DNA from: Hawksworthiomyces lignivorus
Taxonomy: Eukaryota; Ascomycota; Sordariomycetes; Ophiostomatales; Ophiostomataceae
Assembly (NCBI GenBank): GCA_002917075.1
Contig: NTMA01000008.1
Location: forward strand, 868,001 to 932,000
DNA: 64,000 bases
Direction of reading: 5' to 3'
Of this stretch, positions 20,569 through 30,950 are shown in pieces. Position 1 is the stretch's first letter. Each line of letters begins with the position of its first letter. Both the position numbers and the translations under genes were made by a program. Below the pieces are notes generated by a model, which was not told the DNA's origin, ran no database searches, and saw only the letters and a program-made list of their open reading frames with translations.

Positions 20569-23520
20569 ATGGACACCAAAGATGAGCACCAGCTCCCCCC
20601 ATACACGGCTATCGCAGAACCTCAGCCAGCTCGGCGGATCTTCCGCGGCCGTCGGGGTCTTCGTGGCGGAAATCGCCGTCTGAGAATTGTGGCACTTGTC
20701 TGCCTCTTGTTTATTGGTTTTGCACAATGGAAACAATTGAGGCAATCCTCAAAGATTGTCGCACAAAATGAAAGCGGCGGCAGGCTCCTGTCCATCAAGA
20801 AGCTCCAGGAAGACCTCGCCACGTGCGCTAGTCTGCGGAGCCAACCCATTGAAGCGCCCGGCGCAGGTCGTGTGCAAAATGCGCGCTACGTCAGCGGCCA
20901 GCCGTCTACGCTTATCCGCAATGCTACCGTGTGGATTGGCGAGCCTGCCACGCCCGTCTCAGCTGAAGAGGAGCGTGCCGGCAAGGGCTACGGCTGGGTC
21001 ACGGCCGACATCCTCATCGAGAACGGCCTCATCCAGCGCGTTGAGTCGTCCATTGCTCTGGACAGCGTGGCTTCCAATGTGGCTACCTGGGACGCCAACG
21101 GCCGCCAGCTGACGGCCGGCATCGTAGACCTGCACAGCCATGCGGGCGTGGACTCCCTGCCGGAGCTGAGAGGGGACGAGGACACTAACGAGCTGTCGTC
21201 CGACATCACGCCCTACGTGCGCTCAATTGACGGCATCAAGCCGCTGGACCACCAGATCCAGGTGATCAAGTCTGGCGGCGTCACCACGTCTCTCATCTTG
21301 CCCGGCTCCGGCAACAACATCGGCGGCGAGGCCTACGCCATCAAGCACGCCGTGGGCCTCCACGACGGCCGCCCCGAGCTGAGCATCAGCTCGCTGCTCG
21401 CGGCGCCCGACTCCAACCTCCGCTACATCAAGATGGCCTGCGGCGAGAACGCTAAGCGCGTCTACGGCCGCGTCGGCGAGCAGGGCCCGTTCAGCCGCCT
21501 GGGCGAGAGCTGGGAGTTCCGCCACGCCTTTGAGCAGGCCGCGGCGTACGTTCAGGCGCAGGACGACTGGTGCGCCACCGCCGAAGCAGCGGCCGCCCAG
21601 TCCACCGAACACCTGCAGAGCGTCATGACGTCGTACCTGCCGAGCGAGATCGAATGGGACACCCTGGCGGCTGTCCTCCGTGGCCAGGTCTACGTCAACA
21701 CCCACTGCTACACCATCCCGGACCTCGAGGCCTTTGTGGACCACACCAACGAGTTCAAGTTCCCCGTGCGAGCCTTCCACCATGCCCACCAGACTTACCT
21801 AGTCCCGGAGGTGCTGAAGCGCGCCTGGGGTGCGGACAAGTATGGGCCGCCTGCCTCTGCGCTCTTTGCGGACAACATGTACTACAAGGCCGAGTCCTAC
21901 ATCGCATCGGAGTACGCCGGCAAGATCCTGTGGGACAATGGCCTGACACCGATCTACGTCAGCGACAACCCGGTCCTCAACGCGCAGCATGTGCTCTTTG
22001 AGGCGGCCAAGGCCTACCACTACGGCCTACCCTACCACGCCGCGCTGGCCTCCGTGACGACCGCACCCGCTGAGCGCCTCGGCCTCGGCAATCGCATTGG
22101 CCGCATCAAGCCCGGCTACGATGCCGACATTGTCGTGTGGGACAGTGACCCGCTCAGCGTCGGCGCCACGCCCGTGCAGGTCTGGATCGACGGCACTGCC
22201 CAGTTTGACGACCCCGTGAAGCTCCAGAAGCCGGCAAGCCAGCCCGTTGTTCCGGACGAGAAGCTCGGCCAGATCCCTGGCGAGCCCATCGAAGTCACAG
22301 GCGAGGTCATCTTCACTGGCGTGACAAAGGTTTTCCTGCCCGGCTTCAAGGAAGCCGAAGAAGTCTCGCTCTCCAAGCAGGGTGTCAACGTCGCCGTTTC
22401 CCACGGCCGTGTCACCTGCGTTGGAACATGCGAGGAGCAGCTCCGTGCAGCACGGTCTGGCGAAAACGGCCGTCGTCTCGTGGCGCTCAAGAATGGCTAC
22501 CTCACCTCCTCGTTTACGGCCTTTGGCTCGCTCTTGGGGCTCAACGAGATTGACGCCGAGACCACCACTGACAACGGCGGTGGCGACGCCTTCAGTCGTG
22601 CGGTGGACGGCCTTGCCTTTGGCGGGAAGAAGCTGACCATCGCACACAACTACGGCGTCACGCGTGCCATCTCTGCGCCCAAGCTGCGCGGCGGCTTTAC
22701 GCACTACGGCACCAGCGCCGGATTCCTGACGGGCGCCGTGACCCAGCTGGACGACAGCGCCATCTTTGGGTCTGATGCTGCCGTCCACTACACGTTCACC
22801 GAGTCGGCAAAGCACGGCAGCACGCCGTCCATATCCTCGGCCGTCGGCGCCCTGCGGAGCAAGCTGCTGAAGGCGATCAAGGACGACAGCACAAGCGAGC
22901 CTTTTGAGGAGGCGACGTATCTGCGCAAGGTGGTGGCTGGCGAGCTGCCGCTGGCCGTGACGGCCCATAGCGCCGACTCAATTGCAGCTGCCCTTCAAGT
23001 GAAAAAGGACGTCGAAAAGGCAGCAGCCGCAGCGCAGAAGACGTCGCCAAAGATCCGCCTGGTCATCCTGGGCGGCGCCGAGTCGCACCTCGTAGCCAAG
23101 GAGCTGGCGCAGGCGGATGTCGGCGTCGTTCTCGCTCCGCTGCAGTCCTACGCTACCACCTGGGAGCAGCGCCGCGCTCTGACTGGTGCGCCCCTCACCA
23201 ACGGCACCGCCGTCGACGTCCTTCTCGATGCCGGCGTCGTCGTCGCCATCGGCCTGGAAGAGGACTGGGTCTTCCGCGACCTGGCTCTGTTGGCCGGCAT
23301 CGCCTACAAGAACGGTGGGGGCCGACTGACCGAGAAGAAGGCGCTCGACCTCGTCTCCACCAACGTGTACCGCCTGCTGGGCCTCAATGGCGCGGCCGGC
23401 CGCGCGGCTACCCCCATCGAGGGCGACCACTTTGCCGTCTACGAGGGCAGCCCGCTAGAGATCGGCTCGCGGATTAAGGCTGTCGCGGGTGGTCTGGGCC
23501 GTCTGTCTATTTTTGAGTGA
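20569..23520 (+). CDS. Membrane-anchored amidohydrolase (CE9/imidazolonepropionase-like), duplicated fold
   Basis: Single-exon gene of 983 aa; the ATG at 20569 follows a CT-rich leader. A basic N-terminal tail and one hydrophobic segment (about 38-52, LRIVALVCLLFIGFA) predict a type II signal anchor, placing the enzyme in the secretory lumen or outside. The N-terminal half is a metal-dependent amidohydrolase: HSH at 189-191 (DLHSHAG), His379 (VNTHCY), His407 (FHHAHQ) and Asp466 (YVSDNPV), ending in the typical GRIKPGYDADIVVWDSDP. The C-terminal half repeats the same order in degenerate form (TAHSADSIAAAL, LGGAESHLVAKEL, AIGLEEDWVFRDL, then NVYRLLGLNGA), suggesting an internal duplication with a weakened second site. 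Fungal relatives are labelled amidohydrolase or carbohydrate esterase 9; the substrate is unknown. Confidence 0.85.
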   Translation: MDTKDEHQLPPYTAIAEPQPARRIFRGRRGLRGGNRRLRIVALVCLLFIGFAQWKQLRQSSKIVAQNESGGRLLSIKKLQEDLATCASLRSQPIEAPGAGRVQNARYVSGQPSTLIRNATVWIGEPATPVSAEEERAGKGYGWVTADILIENGLIQRVESSIALDSVASNVATWDANGRQLTAGIVDLHSHAGVDSLPELRGDEDTNELSSDITPYVRSIDGIKPLDHQIQVIKSGGVTTSLILPGSGNNIGGEAYAIKHAVGLHDGRPELSISSLLAAPDSNLRYIKMACGENAKRVYGRVGEQGPFSRLGESWEFRHAFEQAAAYVQAQDDWCATAEAAAAQSTEHLQSVMTSYLPSEIEWDTLAAVLRGQVYVNTHCYTIPDLEAFVDHTNEFKFPVRAFHHAHQTYLVPEVLKRAWGADKYGPPASALFADNMYYKAESYIASEYAGKILWDNGLTPIYVSDNPVLNAQHVLFEAAKAYHYGLPYHAALASVTTAPAERLGLGNRIGRIKPGYDADIVVWDSDPLSVGATPVQVWIDGTAQFDDPVKLQKPASQPVVPDEKLGQIPGEPIEVTGEVIFTGVTKVFLPGFKEAEEVSLSKQGVNVAVSHGRVTCVGTCEEQLRAARSGENGRRLVALKNGYLTSSFTAFGSLLGLNEIDAETTTDNGGGDAFSRAVDGLAFGGKKLTIAHNYGVTRAISAPKLRGGFTHYGTSAGFLTGAVTQLDDSAIFGSDAAVHYTFTESAKHGSTPSISSAVGALRSKLLKAIKDDSTSEPFEEATYLRKVVAGELPLAVTAHSADSIAAALQVKKDVEKAAAAAQKTSPKIRLVILGGAESHLVAKELAQADVGVVLAPLQSYATTWEQRRALTGAPLTNGTAVDVLLDAGVVVAIGLEEDWVFRDLALLAGIAYKNGGGRLTEKKALDLVSTNVYRLLGLNGAAGRAATPIEGDHFAVYEGSPLEIGSRIKAVAGGLGRLSIFE

Positions 23521-24185
23521 TATCTGCGTGTGTATACATTGGCCTAGGAGTTTTATTTATCTATTATTGTGTGTTGTTGGTCCCGTATGAATTTACGTAC
23601 ATTTCGTGTGTTTGATTTATTTTTGAAAATTAAATGAAATGGTGTTATTTCTTTTCATGAGACTTCAAAATTGTGAGCAATGCTGTTCCTTCACACCAAC
23701 AACTCCTTCATGATCTAAAGAAAAGTAAAAAACAAGCAAAAGTAATTGCACCTCTATACTATTTAATTTTATAAGGATTAGAAGCTCATTTCATGTTCCT
23801 GTCTCGATGCTCTTTCTCTCATCATCATGGACTGCACTGTGTCAAAACAGTGTAATAGTAATACTTTACGGTGCTATTGTTTGAAACGTTTAAAAGCATA
23901 CATATTTCTATATACAGAATCCCGTTTTTGCCTAGCGCCAATTCTAGCAGCAGAGGCTCCATCAAGTTGGTCGCGTTTTCTGGAAATCTTTCAAGCCGCT
24001 GTAGCTCGACATAGAGATACTGCCAGTTCATCCTCATCATCAACGACGACGAAGACATCTTCGCGGCGATACGGTCTAGGATAGTCTCATCAAAGCACCC
24101 TATTCCTCTAGGAAAGACACCTACAGCAGCCTGTTCTCCCCCGACAGCCCCTGCGCCACCACATATTTGTCGACCACCCGTCACC
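23521..24185. other. Intergenic between amidohydrolase and zinc-finger gene
   Basis: AT-rich 3' region of the amidohydrolase gene followed by the promoter and leader of the zinc-finger gene. No additional gene; a short frame at 23827-24084 shows no protein-like features. Confidence 0.5.
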
Positions 24186-25317
24186 ATGGGCAAGAAACGG
24201 CGCAACTATCCCAACCTCGAGGAGCTCCTCGACCGGCCCTGGTGTTACTACTGCGAGCGTGACTTCGAAGATCTGAAGCTGCTCATTTCTCACCAGAAGG
24301 CGAAGCACTTCAAATGCGATCGGTGCGGTCGGCGGCTGAACACGGCAGGTGGTAAGTGCGATACCCTATTGAACTCAGCATCATGACGAGGCAGCCAGGA
24401 CGGATGGCTTTTTTGGTTTCTATTTTGGTTTCTGACAACTGGCCCACTGCGGCGCGATGGATGCAGGCCTGTCGGTGCACATGAACCAGGTGCACAAGGA
24501 GACGCTGTCGCACGTGGAGAATGCGCTGGAGGGCCGCGAGGGCCTGGACGTTGAGATCTTTGGCATGGAGGGCGTGCCCGAGGCCGCTGTCTACGAGCAC
24601 AACCAGCAGATCGTCGAAGACTTCCACAAGAACCGCGCCGACCGCCAGGCCGCCACGGGCAACCCGCCGCCGGGCCAGCCGGGCAGCCAGCGCCCACCCC
24701 ACAAGAAGCTCAAGATCGAGTCCGCCGACGAGCTCAAGGCCCGCCTGGCCGCCTACCGCGCCCAGGCCGCCGCCCGCCAGACCGCCGCTGCCGCCGCCGC
24801 CGAGGCCGCCAAGAATGCCCCCGCTGCGCCGCCGGCCGCCGCTGCCGCTGCGTCGGCACCTGGTGCTGCAAACGGCGCCGCCGCTGCTGGCGGCGACCAC
24901 CACCTCCACGCGCCCGGGTTTGCGCCGCCGGGCTTCCTCCCCACGCGGCCGCCCAACAGCAACGGCAGCGGCGGCAGCGGCCTCCTCCCGCCCGATACGC
25001 TGCCGCAGCGGCCGTCCGTCTACGGTAGCGGCGCCGCGCCGTCGACGCTCGACGACCTCGTGTCGGGCGCTGCAGCTGGCGGCGACGACATTGACAGGAT
25101 CATCCGCATGGCCGAGGCTGGCGTGCGACCGGGCGCACACCAAGCACCACCGCCCGCGGCGGCGCAGCAGGTCGCGTCGCCGACGGTGGCTGCACCCGAC
25201 AAGGAGAAGAGTGGTGGCAAGAAAGACAAGTCGTCCATGCGCATGGTGTACGCGGACGGCGACTTCAGTTTGGAGGAGAAGATGGCGCAGATGCCGCGGT
25301 ACGCAGTGGTCGTATGA
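24186..25317 (+). CDS. BuGZ/ZNF207-type C2H2 zinc-finger protein
   Basis: Nuclear zinc-finger protein related to animal BuGZ (ZNF207), which binds Bub3 and microtubules and also acts with the splicing machinery; the fungal role is inferred by homology. Exons 24186-24351 and 24467-25317 give 338 aa. The N-terminus carries both fingers: PWCYYCERDFEDLKLLISHQ with Cys20, Cys23, His36 and His41, then CDRCGRRLNTAGG continuing across the intron into LSVHMNQVHKET with Cys44, Cys47, His60 and His65. The following ELDVEIFGMEGVPE-like block (LDVEIFGMEGVPEAAV) is diagnostic of the family. The rest is low-complexity Ala/Pro/Gly. A Bub3-binding GLEBS motif is not obvious; the C-terminal EEKMAQMPRY is conserved-looking. 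Convergent with the kinesin gene, an interesting spindle-related neighbour. Confidence 0.88.
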
Positions 25318-26011
25318 GGAGGAAGAAACAGGCTGCGTGGAAAGAAGCGACGAGGTTGCAGAGATGTCTACGAGTCAATTTTCTCTTCATTGTTATTCGT
25401 GTACTTTTATTTCGTCCTACAGGCGGTTGGATAGGCGAGGGAAAAGAGCTAGTCTACCGGGCGTTTTTCATTTACTGGAATCATCATTTATCACAATATA
25501 TGGCGTATTTCGGAGCAACACTGTAGCGATTGCATACGTCGGTGAAGTGCAGCTGATTTCTCTGGATAAGTGGATGCAATTGGTACTTCACTTTACATCT
25601 TGTATCCACGTTCAAGATGATGTACCAAGCACAACTCAGGTGAGCAAACCAGCATTCATCTACGACAGTCTACATTCACCTCTTCCATGTAGCAGCTTGA
25701 GATCTACATGACTACGTACCACGACAAGCTCCAGCGTTTAAAATGAATTTCAGTTCTCATTAAATATGTCCACATGATGGAAAACATAGCCGCAGAATCA
25801 ATGCGGGCGAAGAAGTGAACCACGACACTGTAGGAAATAGTGAAAACAAAGAAAGAGAAACGCCTTTCCGTGGCACACCGGAAACCACTCTGCCCCTTTG
25901 ATGAAACAGCAATCTTGTAATGTACAATCGAGAGAGGTTGATTTCTCTGCGAAATGAAAACAGACATGTGAAAAAAAGGGAAAAGCAAAACAACACTCAT
26001 TCATCTCATTC
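25318..26011. other. Convergent 3' region between BuGZ-like and kinesin-8 genes
   Basis: Both flanking genes end here, so it should contain two 3' untranslated regions and polyadenylation sites. AATAAA-like and A-rich tracts occur, for example around 25740-25770 and 25970-25990 (minus-strand reading). No gene or repeat is visible. Confidence 0.5.
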
Positions 26012-29000
26012 TTAGCGCCAGGCGACGCTGGGACGTGACGCCGCCGCGGTGTCCTTCTTGGCTGCACCTCCCAGGGCACCCATTGCCGCACTGCCGATAG
26101 TGATGCGGCGTGCCTTGGCGGCACCGTTAGCGCCACCGCTCGAGAGTGGACGGTCCATGGCGCCCGTCAGCCGGGAACGCGGTGAGCCAGAGCTGCTATC
26201 CATCCGCAAGCTGCCGCCCATGTTCATGCGACGGGCCTGGCCGGGTGTCAGCACACGGCTGATGGCGCCGTCGCGCAGAGGATGTCCGCTGCCACTACCG
26301 CTGATGCTGCCGCTGCCGCTGTCGCTAGAGAACGACGGCGGCGAGCAGACGATGGGCGGGGACCGCCGGCGTTCGGCGCTGCGGCGGCGCTGGCGTGATA
26401 TGCCGTTCGTCGAGCTTGCCAGGACGGACGGCCCCGAGTACGATGCCGAGGCTCGGTGGTGCAGGTGAGCCCCGCCCATGGAGAACCGCCGCGCGCTCGC
26501 CGAGTTGGTCAGCGTCGAGCCGCTGGCATTACCGGCCGCAATCGACGCCTTCTTGGCAGAGTGGAGAGCGGACCGAAGCTTGTGCTCGTCGATGGAGGAC
26601 GAAGACAGGTTGTGGGTCGTCTGCTCAGAGTCAGAGTTGGCGCCCGAAGACGATAAGCGGGGCGACAAGGAGCGCCGCGGCAGCGAGGAGGGCGGGTAGT
26701 TCTCGTCCAGAGACGCGCTAGAGGCGGTGACACCCAGCTTAGGGCTGCCACCGCTGAAGCTCGCAATCCGCGTGGCCGACGGAGGCGACAGCTGCTGGTT
26801 GGCGGCTCGTGGCAAAGAGATGTTGCGCAGCGGCGATGGTCGGTTGGAACCAGACTGCTCGGTATCCGACGAGTTGGCACCGCCTAGGCTCGTCGAGAAC
26901 CCAAGTGCTGATGGCGGAGCTGGCGAGTCATTCTTTGGCCGCGCCTTGGAGAGGAATCCAGCTTGGAACCGGCTGGCTGGCTTGCCGGCGACTGAAGGTA
27001 GTAGCCCGGGGAGCGAAGATTCAGTAGCTGCAGCCATGAACGAAGAGGGGCTGGATGTGCTGTCGTCATCGTCGGTCAGATCGGTCTGGCTGAGATATGC
27101 AGGCAGTGCCACCATGGGCGGAAGCTCGGGAGACGGCGGTGACACGTAAGTGTCTTCTTCAGGAACAGTCTCCATGGTTGTCCGAGCATTTTCACGAAGA
27201 AGCCGTTGGACGTCAGTTGCTTCGTCGTGCGGAGGCTCTTCGAAGGTGTCCTGTATCTCCTGCTCTTGCTCCTGCTCCTCAGGCTCTTCCACGATAATGG
27301 ATATTTGCTCTTTCTTAGGCGTATCCATTTTCTGCGGCGTCTTTTCAAAGTCTGCCAGAGTGCCTTCTTCGGTTTCGTCATCGCGCCACCGCACGCTGCG
27401 CTTCAATACGGAGCCCGAGTTGGAGTCAGAGTCAACAGAAGCACTGGTGCTGCTCCTCTTCTTGATAGGTGTAAAGGAGACGCTCTTCCGTGTGGATCCG
27501 CTCACAACCTTCCGCCGCCGCGGTGATGGCTTGCTCGGCGATGCGAGAAGGTGCTGGTTGGAAGGGCGCGAAGGCGGCATGCCATTTGAGGCGGTGCTCA
27601 GCCGTTTGCGGCGCGGAGTGCCGCGCTTGGAGGGCGGGAACATTTCTGCACCGGACATGGAGAGAGACGCCGAGAAGTTTGCAGAAGTCGACGCGGATAG
27701 AGAAGCTGAGAATGCCGGATCCGGTTTGACAACTTGGGATGCCGCAGCGACGCCGGTCTCGATAAGTCGCCGGATGAGAGTGTGGCCGTGTGCAACAGCC
27801 TCCTCGCGGCCCATGGATAGCGTGCTGGACAGCGACGAGAGAATCTCGAATTGAGCCGCCAGAAGCGTCTGCATCATCACCATATCACCCTGCGTGCCAG
27901 TCGTCTTCTCTTGCTCTAGGACCTCAAGATACGCCTCGCGAGCGAAATTGGCCTTGAGAAGCTCCGTCTCGCGCGTCAGGCTAGCGATTGCCTCGGCCGG
28001 GTCGGCGACCACGCTCTCGGATGCCACTGCGGTGACCTGAGCGATGCTGTGCTGGAGAGCGGAGTCGAGCGGGCGCTCCCAGTTGCTGCGCTCGATCTTT
28101 TGGTGAAGATGGTGGCGGCTGTGCTCGAGCTCCGTCAGAATGCCCATGGCCGTCTTCCGCATGGTCACAAGACCAGACGGCATATCTGATGGATATGGGA
28201 TGGAGCTCGACTCGCCACTGTCGCCGTCCTCTCTCTCAGCCATCATGTCAAAGGCAGCTGCCCAGGCGGACAAGGTAGCGATCCGCCGCTCGATGCACCG
28301 CAGCTTCTTCATGTCTGCGACCTTCTGCTGACGCTCGCTGAGGGAATTTTCGTAGGCGACGCGGATGCGCTGGATGCCCTCGCGTGCGATTGCGTCGCGC
28401 TTGTCCAGCTGCTTGCGGACCTTGAGGCCAAATGTGCTTTCGGCGTTTTTCTGTTGGGCCTTCAGCTCGTTGATCAATGCCATCTGTTCGTCGATCTTGA
28501 CCAGGAAGTCTTTGACGTGACGGTTGACATTGAAGACATTGCGGGTGACCTTGGTCTGGATGTTCTTGGCGCGGTTGGCGTACCGCAAGGTATTTTGGGT
28601 CTCGTCGAAGTGAGCGCTGGATGGGCTGACGCAGACAATCATGACCGTCTTGCAGTTTCCACCAAGAGAAAACTTGAGGAGACGGGTCAGCTTGCTGTTG
28701 CGGTAGGGAACGTGGTTCTTCTTCCGCGGGTCGCATAGAGCGTTGATGCAGCCGCCCAGGGCGAGCAGCGACTTGTTGATGTTGGCGCCCTCGAGGAGGC
28801 GCTCGCCGCGGTTCTTGGTGGCACTGGCACGCTCACTGCCAGCCAGGTCGATGATGCTCAAGGTAGCCATGGTGTGTGGTTCGTTGACGCTGGCATTGCG
28901 GTCGCGCTGGGCAACATTGATCTGCAACACAGCATGCGACCGCGAAGACACGGCGTTGGCTTCCGTAGGTGACACGGTGCGGTACTCGTTGCCTTGAACA

Positions 29001-29958
29001 ATCATGTCCATGACCTCTTGGACATCTTTGGGATGGTGGCTCGTCAAGCCTGACACAGTCACGGCCTGATTGGTGTCCTCGCGCAGCATCAGTCCCTGCT
29101 TGCTGCCGCCTGGCACGAGCAGATCGCGGATAGTCTCATTGTAGATTTCAAGGTAGGACAGGGAGAGCTCGGTGACTTTTTCGTCGCTTCGCTCGTTGAT
29201 CTTCTCGAAGAGCTCCTGCATAGTCAGGAAGATGATGCCCGGCTGCTGAGCTGTGCCGGTGATGGTGTGTGTCTTGCCGCAACCAGTAGCGCCATAGGCA
29301 AATACAGTAGCATTGTAACCGTCGAGAACGCTATCTAGAAGGCACTTTGTTGTGCCCTCATAGACGTCCATTTGCGTGGCATTGTCGTCGAAGATGCGGT
29401 CAAAGGCGAAAACTTGGTCTTTGACCTTCTTTCCGGCTGCTGGCACGACGGAGCGAGAGAATTTCTGTACTGGATTATCTTCGGGCGGATCGAACACACT
29501 TCAAACGAGTCAGTGAGAAGAACCAAAGACCAGAGCAAACGGGGAGCAGCAGGAGAAACCTACAGGCACCTGTCGTCAACCACCTTGATGACGGACCGCA
29601 GCCCTCTCTGGTTCAGCTTGGGCGTGGGCGCCGCAGCAAGCGAACCATCGCCCAGGAAGAGAGTGCCATCGTCTGTTTTTTGCCTGTAGAAGTTAGTGAA
29701 TGCCATCTGAGTCGAATATGCTGCTGCGTAAGGTTCAGCAAGCTCCTTGCTTCGTGTTCAAGTAGCTCAATCACACGGCTGGTTGTCTCTTCTTCTTTCT
29801 ACTTACAGTTGGGCTGCTTCTCGGATTGTGAATGGCCGCACTCGAACTGCGAGAGAGTGATGTTAGCATGTCTGCAGAACAGCACGATAAGGAGGCGAAA
29901 GAAATAGCTGCGTACCAGCCACGCTGATCGAAGATGCGCCAGGATTGTTTGGCAGCAT
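26012..29958 (-). CDS. Kinesin-8 motor protein (Kip3-type)
   Basis: Plus-end-directed microtubule motor and depolymerase that limits spindle and cytoplasmic microtubule length. Exons (minus) are 29958-29916, 29846-29807, 29683-29564 and 29498-26012, total 1229 aa; the short first exons encode SISVAVRVRPFTIREAAQL, the normal first strand of a motor domain. The P-loop GATGCGKT is at about 137-144, switch I is NAVSSRSHAV and switch II is DLAGSERA, with the neck after LRYANRAKNIQTKV. The phrase VFDPPEDNPVQKFS following the first loop is typical of the kinesin-8 subfamily. A coiled coil follows the motor (IDEQMALINELKAQQKN). The long Ser/Pro/Arg-rich C-terminal tail, with many basic-SP sites, presumably binds microtubules and is a likely CDK target. 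Intact. Confidence 0.93.
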
Positions 29959-30950
29959 GTTGAGGGCTGCAGAGAAATGTCGTTGGTTGTTATATGAATC
30001 GTAGTGTCGTGGTGTCGTAGATATGTAGTCTCGTCGGTTGGTTCTGGCTGTTTGTTCCTAGTGGCGTTTCTCGTAGCTAGATGCTCTGATCATGTTCCGT
30101 TTACCTTCGTGGAGCGAGCGTAAGGTGTAAGCCTTGATATTGTTGTTTCGGTGCTTGTATAAGCGAGAGCTCAGAGATCATCAAGATCATAAAAGAGTGA
30201 GGAAGAAAACAACGATGAAGCGCAAGCAAGGAAAGGCAGAGGCTGGCGAGATGGGAAGAAAGACAGAAAGGAGTCAAGGAAAGAAGAACTCCTGCAGTAG
30301 TCTAAATCCACAATGACGTGTCAAGGAGAGTCAAAGCTGGCACTTGGAGCCTTTTGGGGAGAGGCGTGTGGAGGCTATTGTCTCTCTCTGGGTCTCTTCC
30401 AGATCCTCAGTTGAGTCTCTTCTGTTGACTATTTTGTTTCCATTCGCTCTTATTTGCATGTAAGCAGTAATATGCAAGTCTCCATTTTAGCATACCCACA
30501 CAAACTTTATTTTTGTTTAGTCTCAAGTTATTGCTGGGGCAACCACACCTGCCTAGACCCACTTGTTCTCCACAGCCAGAAATGGTAAGAACGACTGGAA
30601 GTCAGAATAATGCAGGGAGGAGCGGTTGAAACGGCCAATTGGCCCCACCACCTTCCCACGTTTGTTTACTTCCAGTCTTTTGGAGGAACGACTCCTTCCT
30701 TAATTGATTTTTCCTCTCCGATTCAATTGTATTATGGCTTAGTAGAATGTGCATGTAAGCAAGCCGTTTTAATCCATCAAAATATGACACAGGCACCTCG
30801 TTGTGCACAGCTCTCGCATATCTTGTAATCAATATGTACATATGCCATCTCAAAACAAATTCAACCCTTTTCATTCTTTCTCTCTGCTCTTTTTTTGTTT
30901 TCTTTTTGTGACTTCGTCTTTTTCCTATTTTGCTCTGCTTATCCTTCTAA
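29959..30950. other. Intergenic, kinesin promoter and GH115 3' region
   Basis: Upstream (on the minus strand) of the kinesin start and downstream of the GH115 stop. The sequence is AG-rich at 30180-30300 and T-rich at 30870-30950. No gene could be supported on either strand. Confidence 0.5.

Noticed and set aside
22027..22968. A 313-residue minus-strand open frame
   Set aside because: Shadow of the amidohydrolase codon pattern; low-complexity and no domain.
24310..25711. Long antisense and alternative-frame open frames across the zinc-finger gene
   Set aside because: Arg/Pro/Gly-rich translations produced by the GC-rich Ala/Pro low-complexity region.
27150..27854. A 234-residue plus-strand open frame
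   Set aside because: Antisense to the kinesin tail, Ser-rich by complement of the basic/Ser coding strand.
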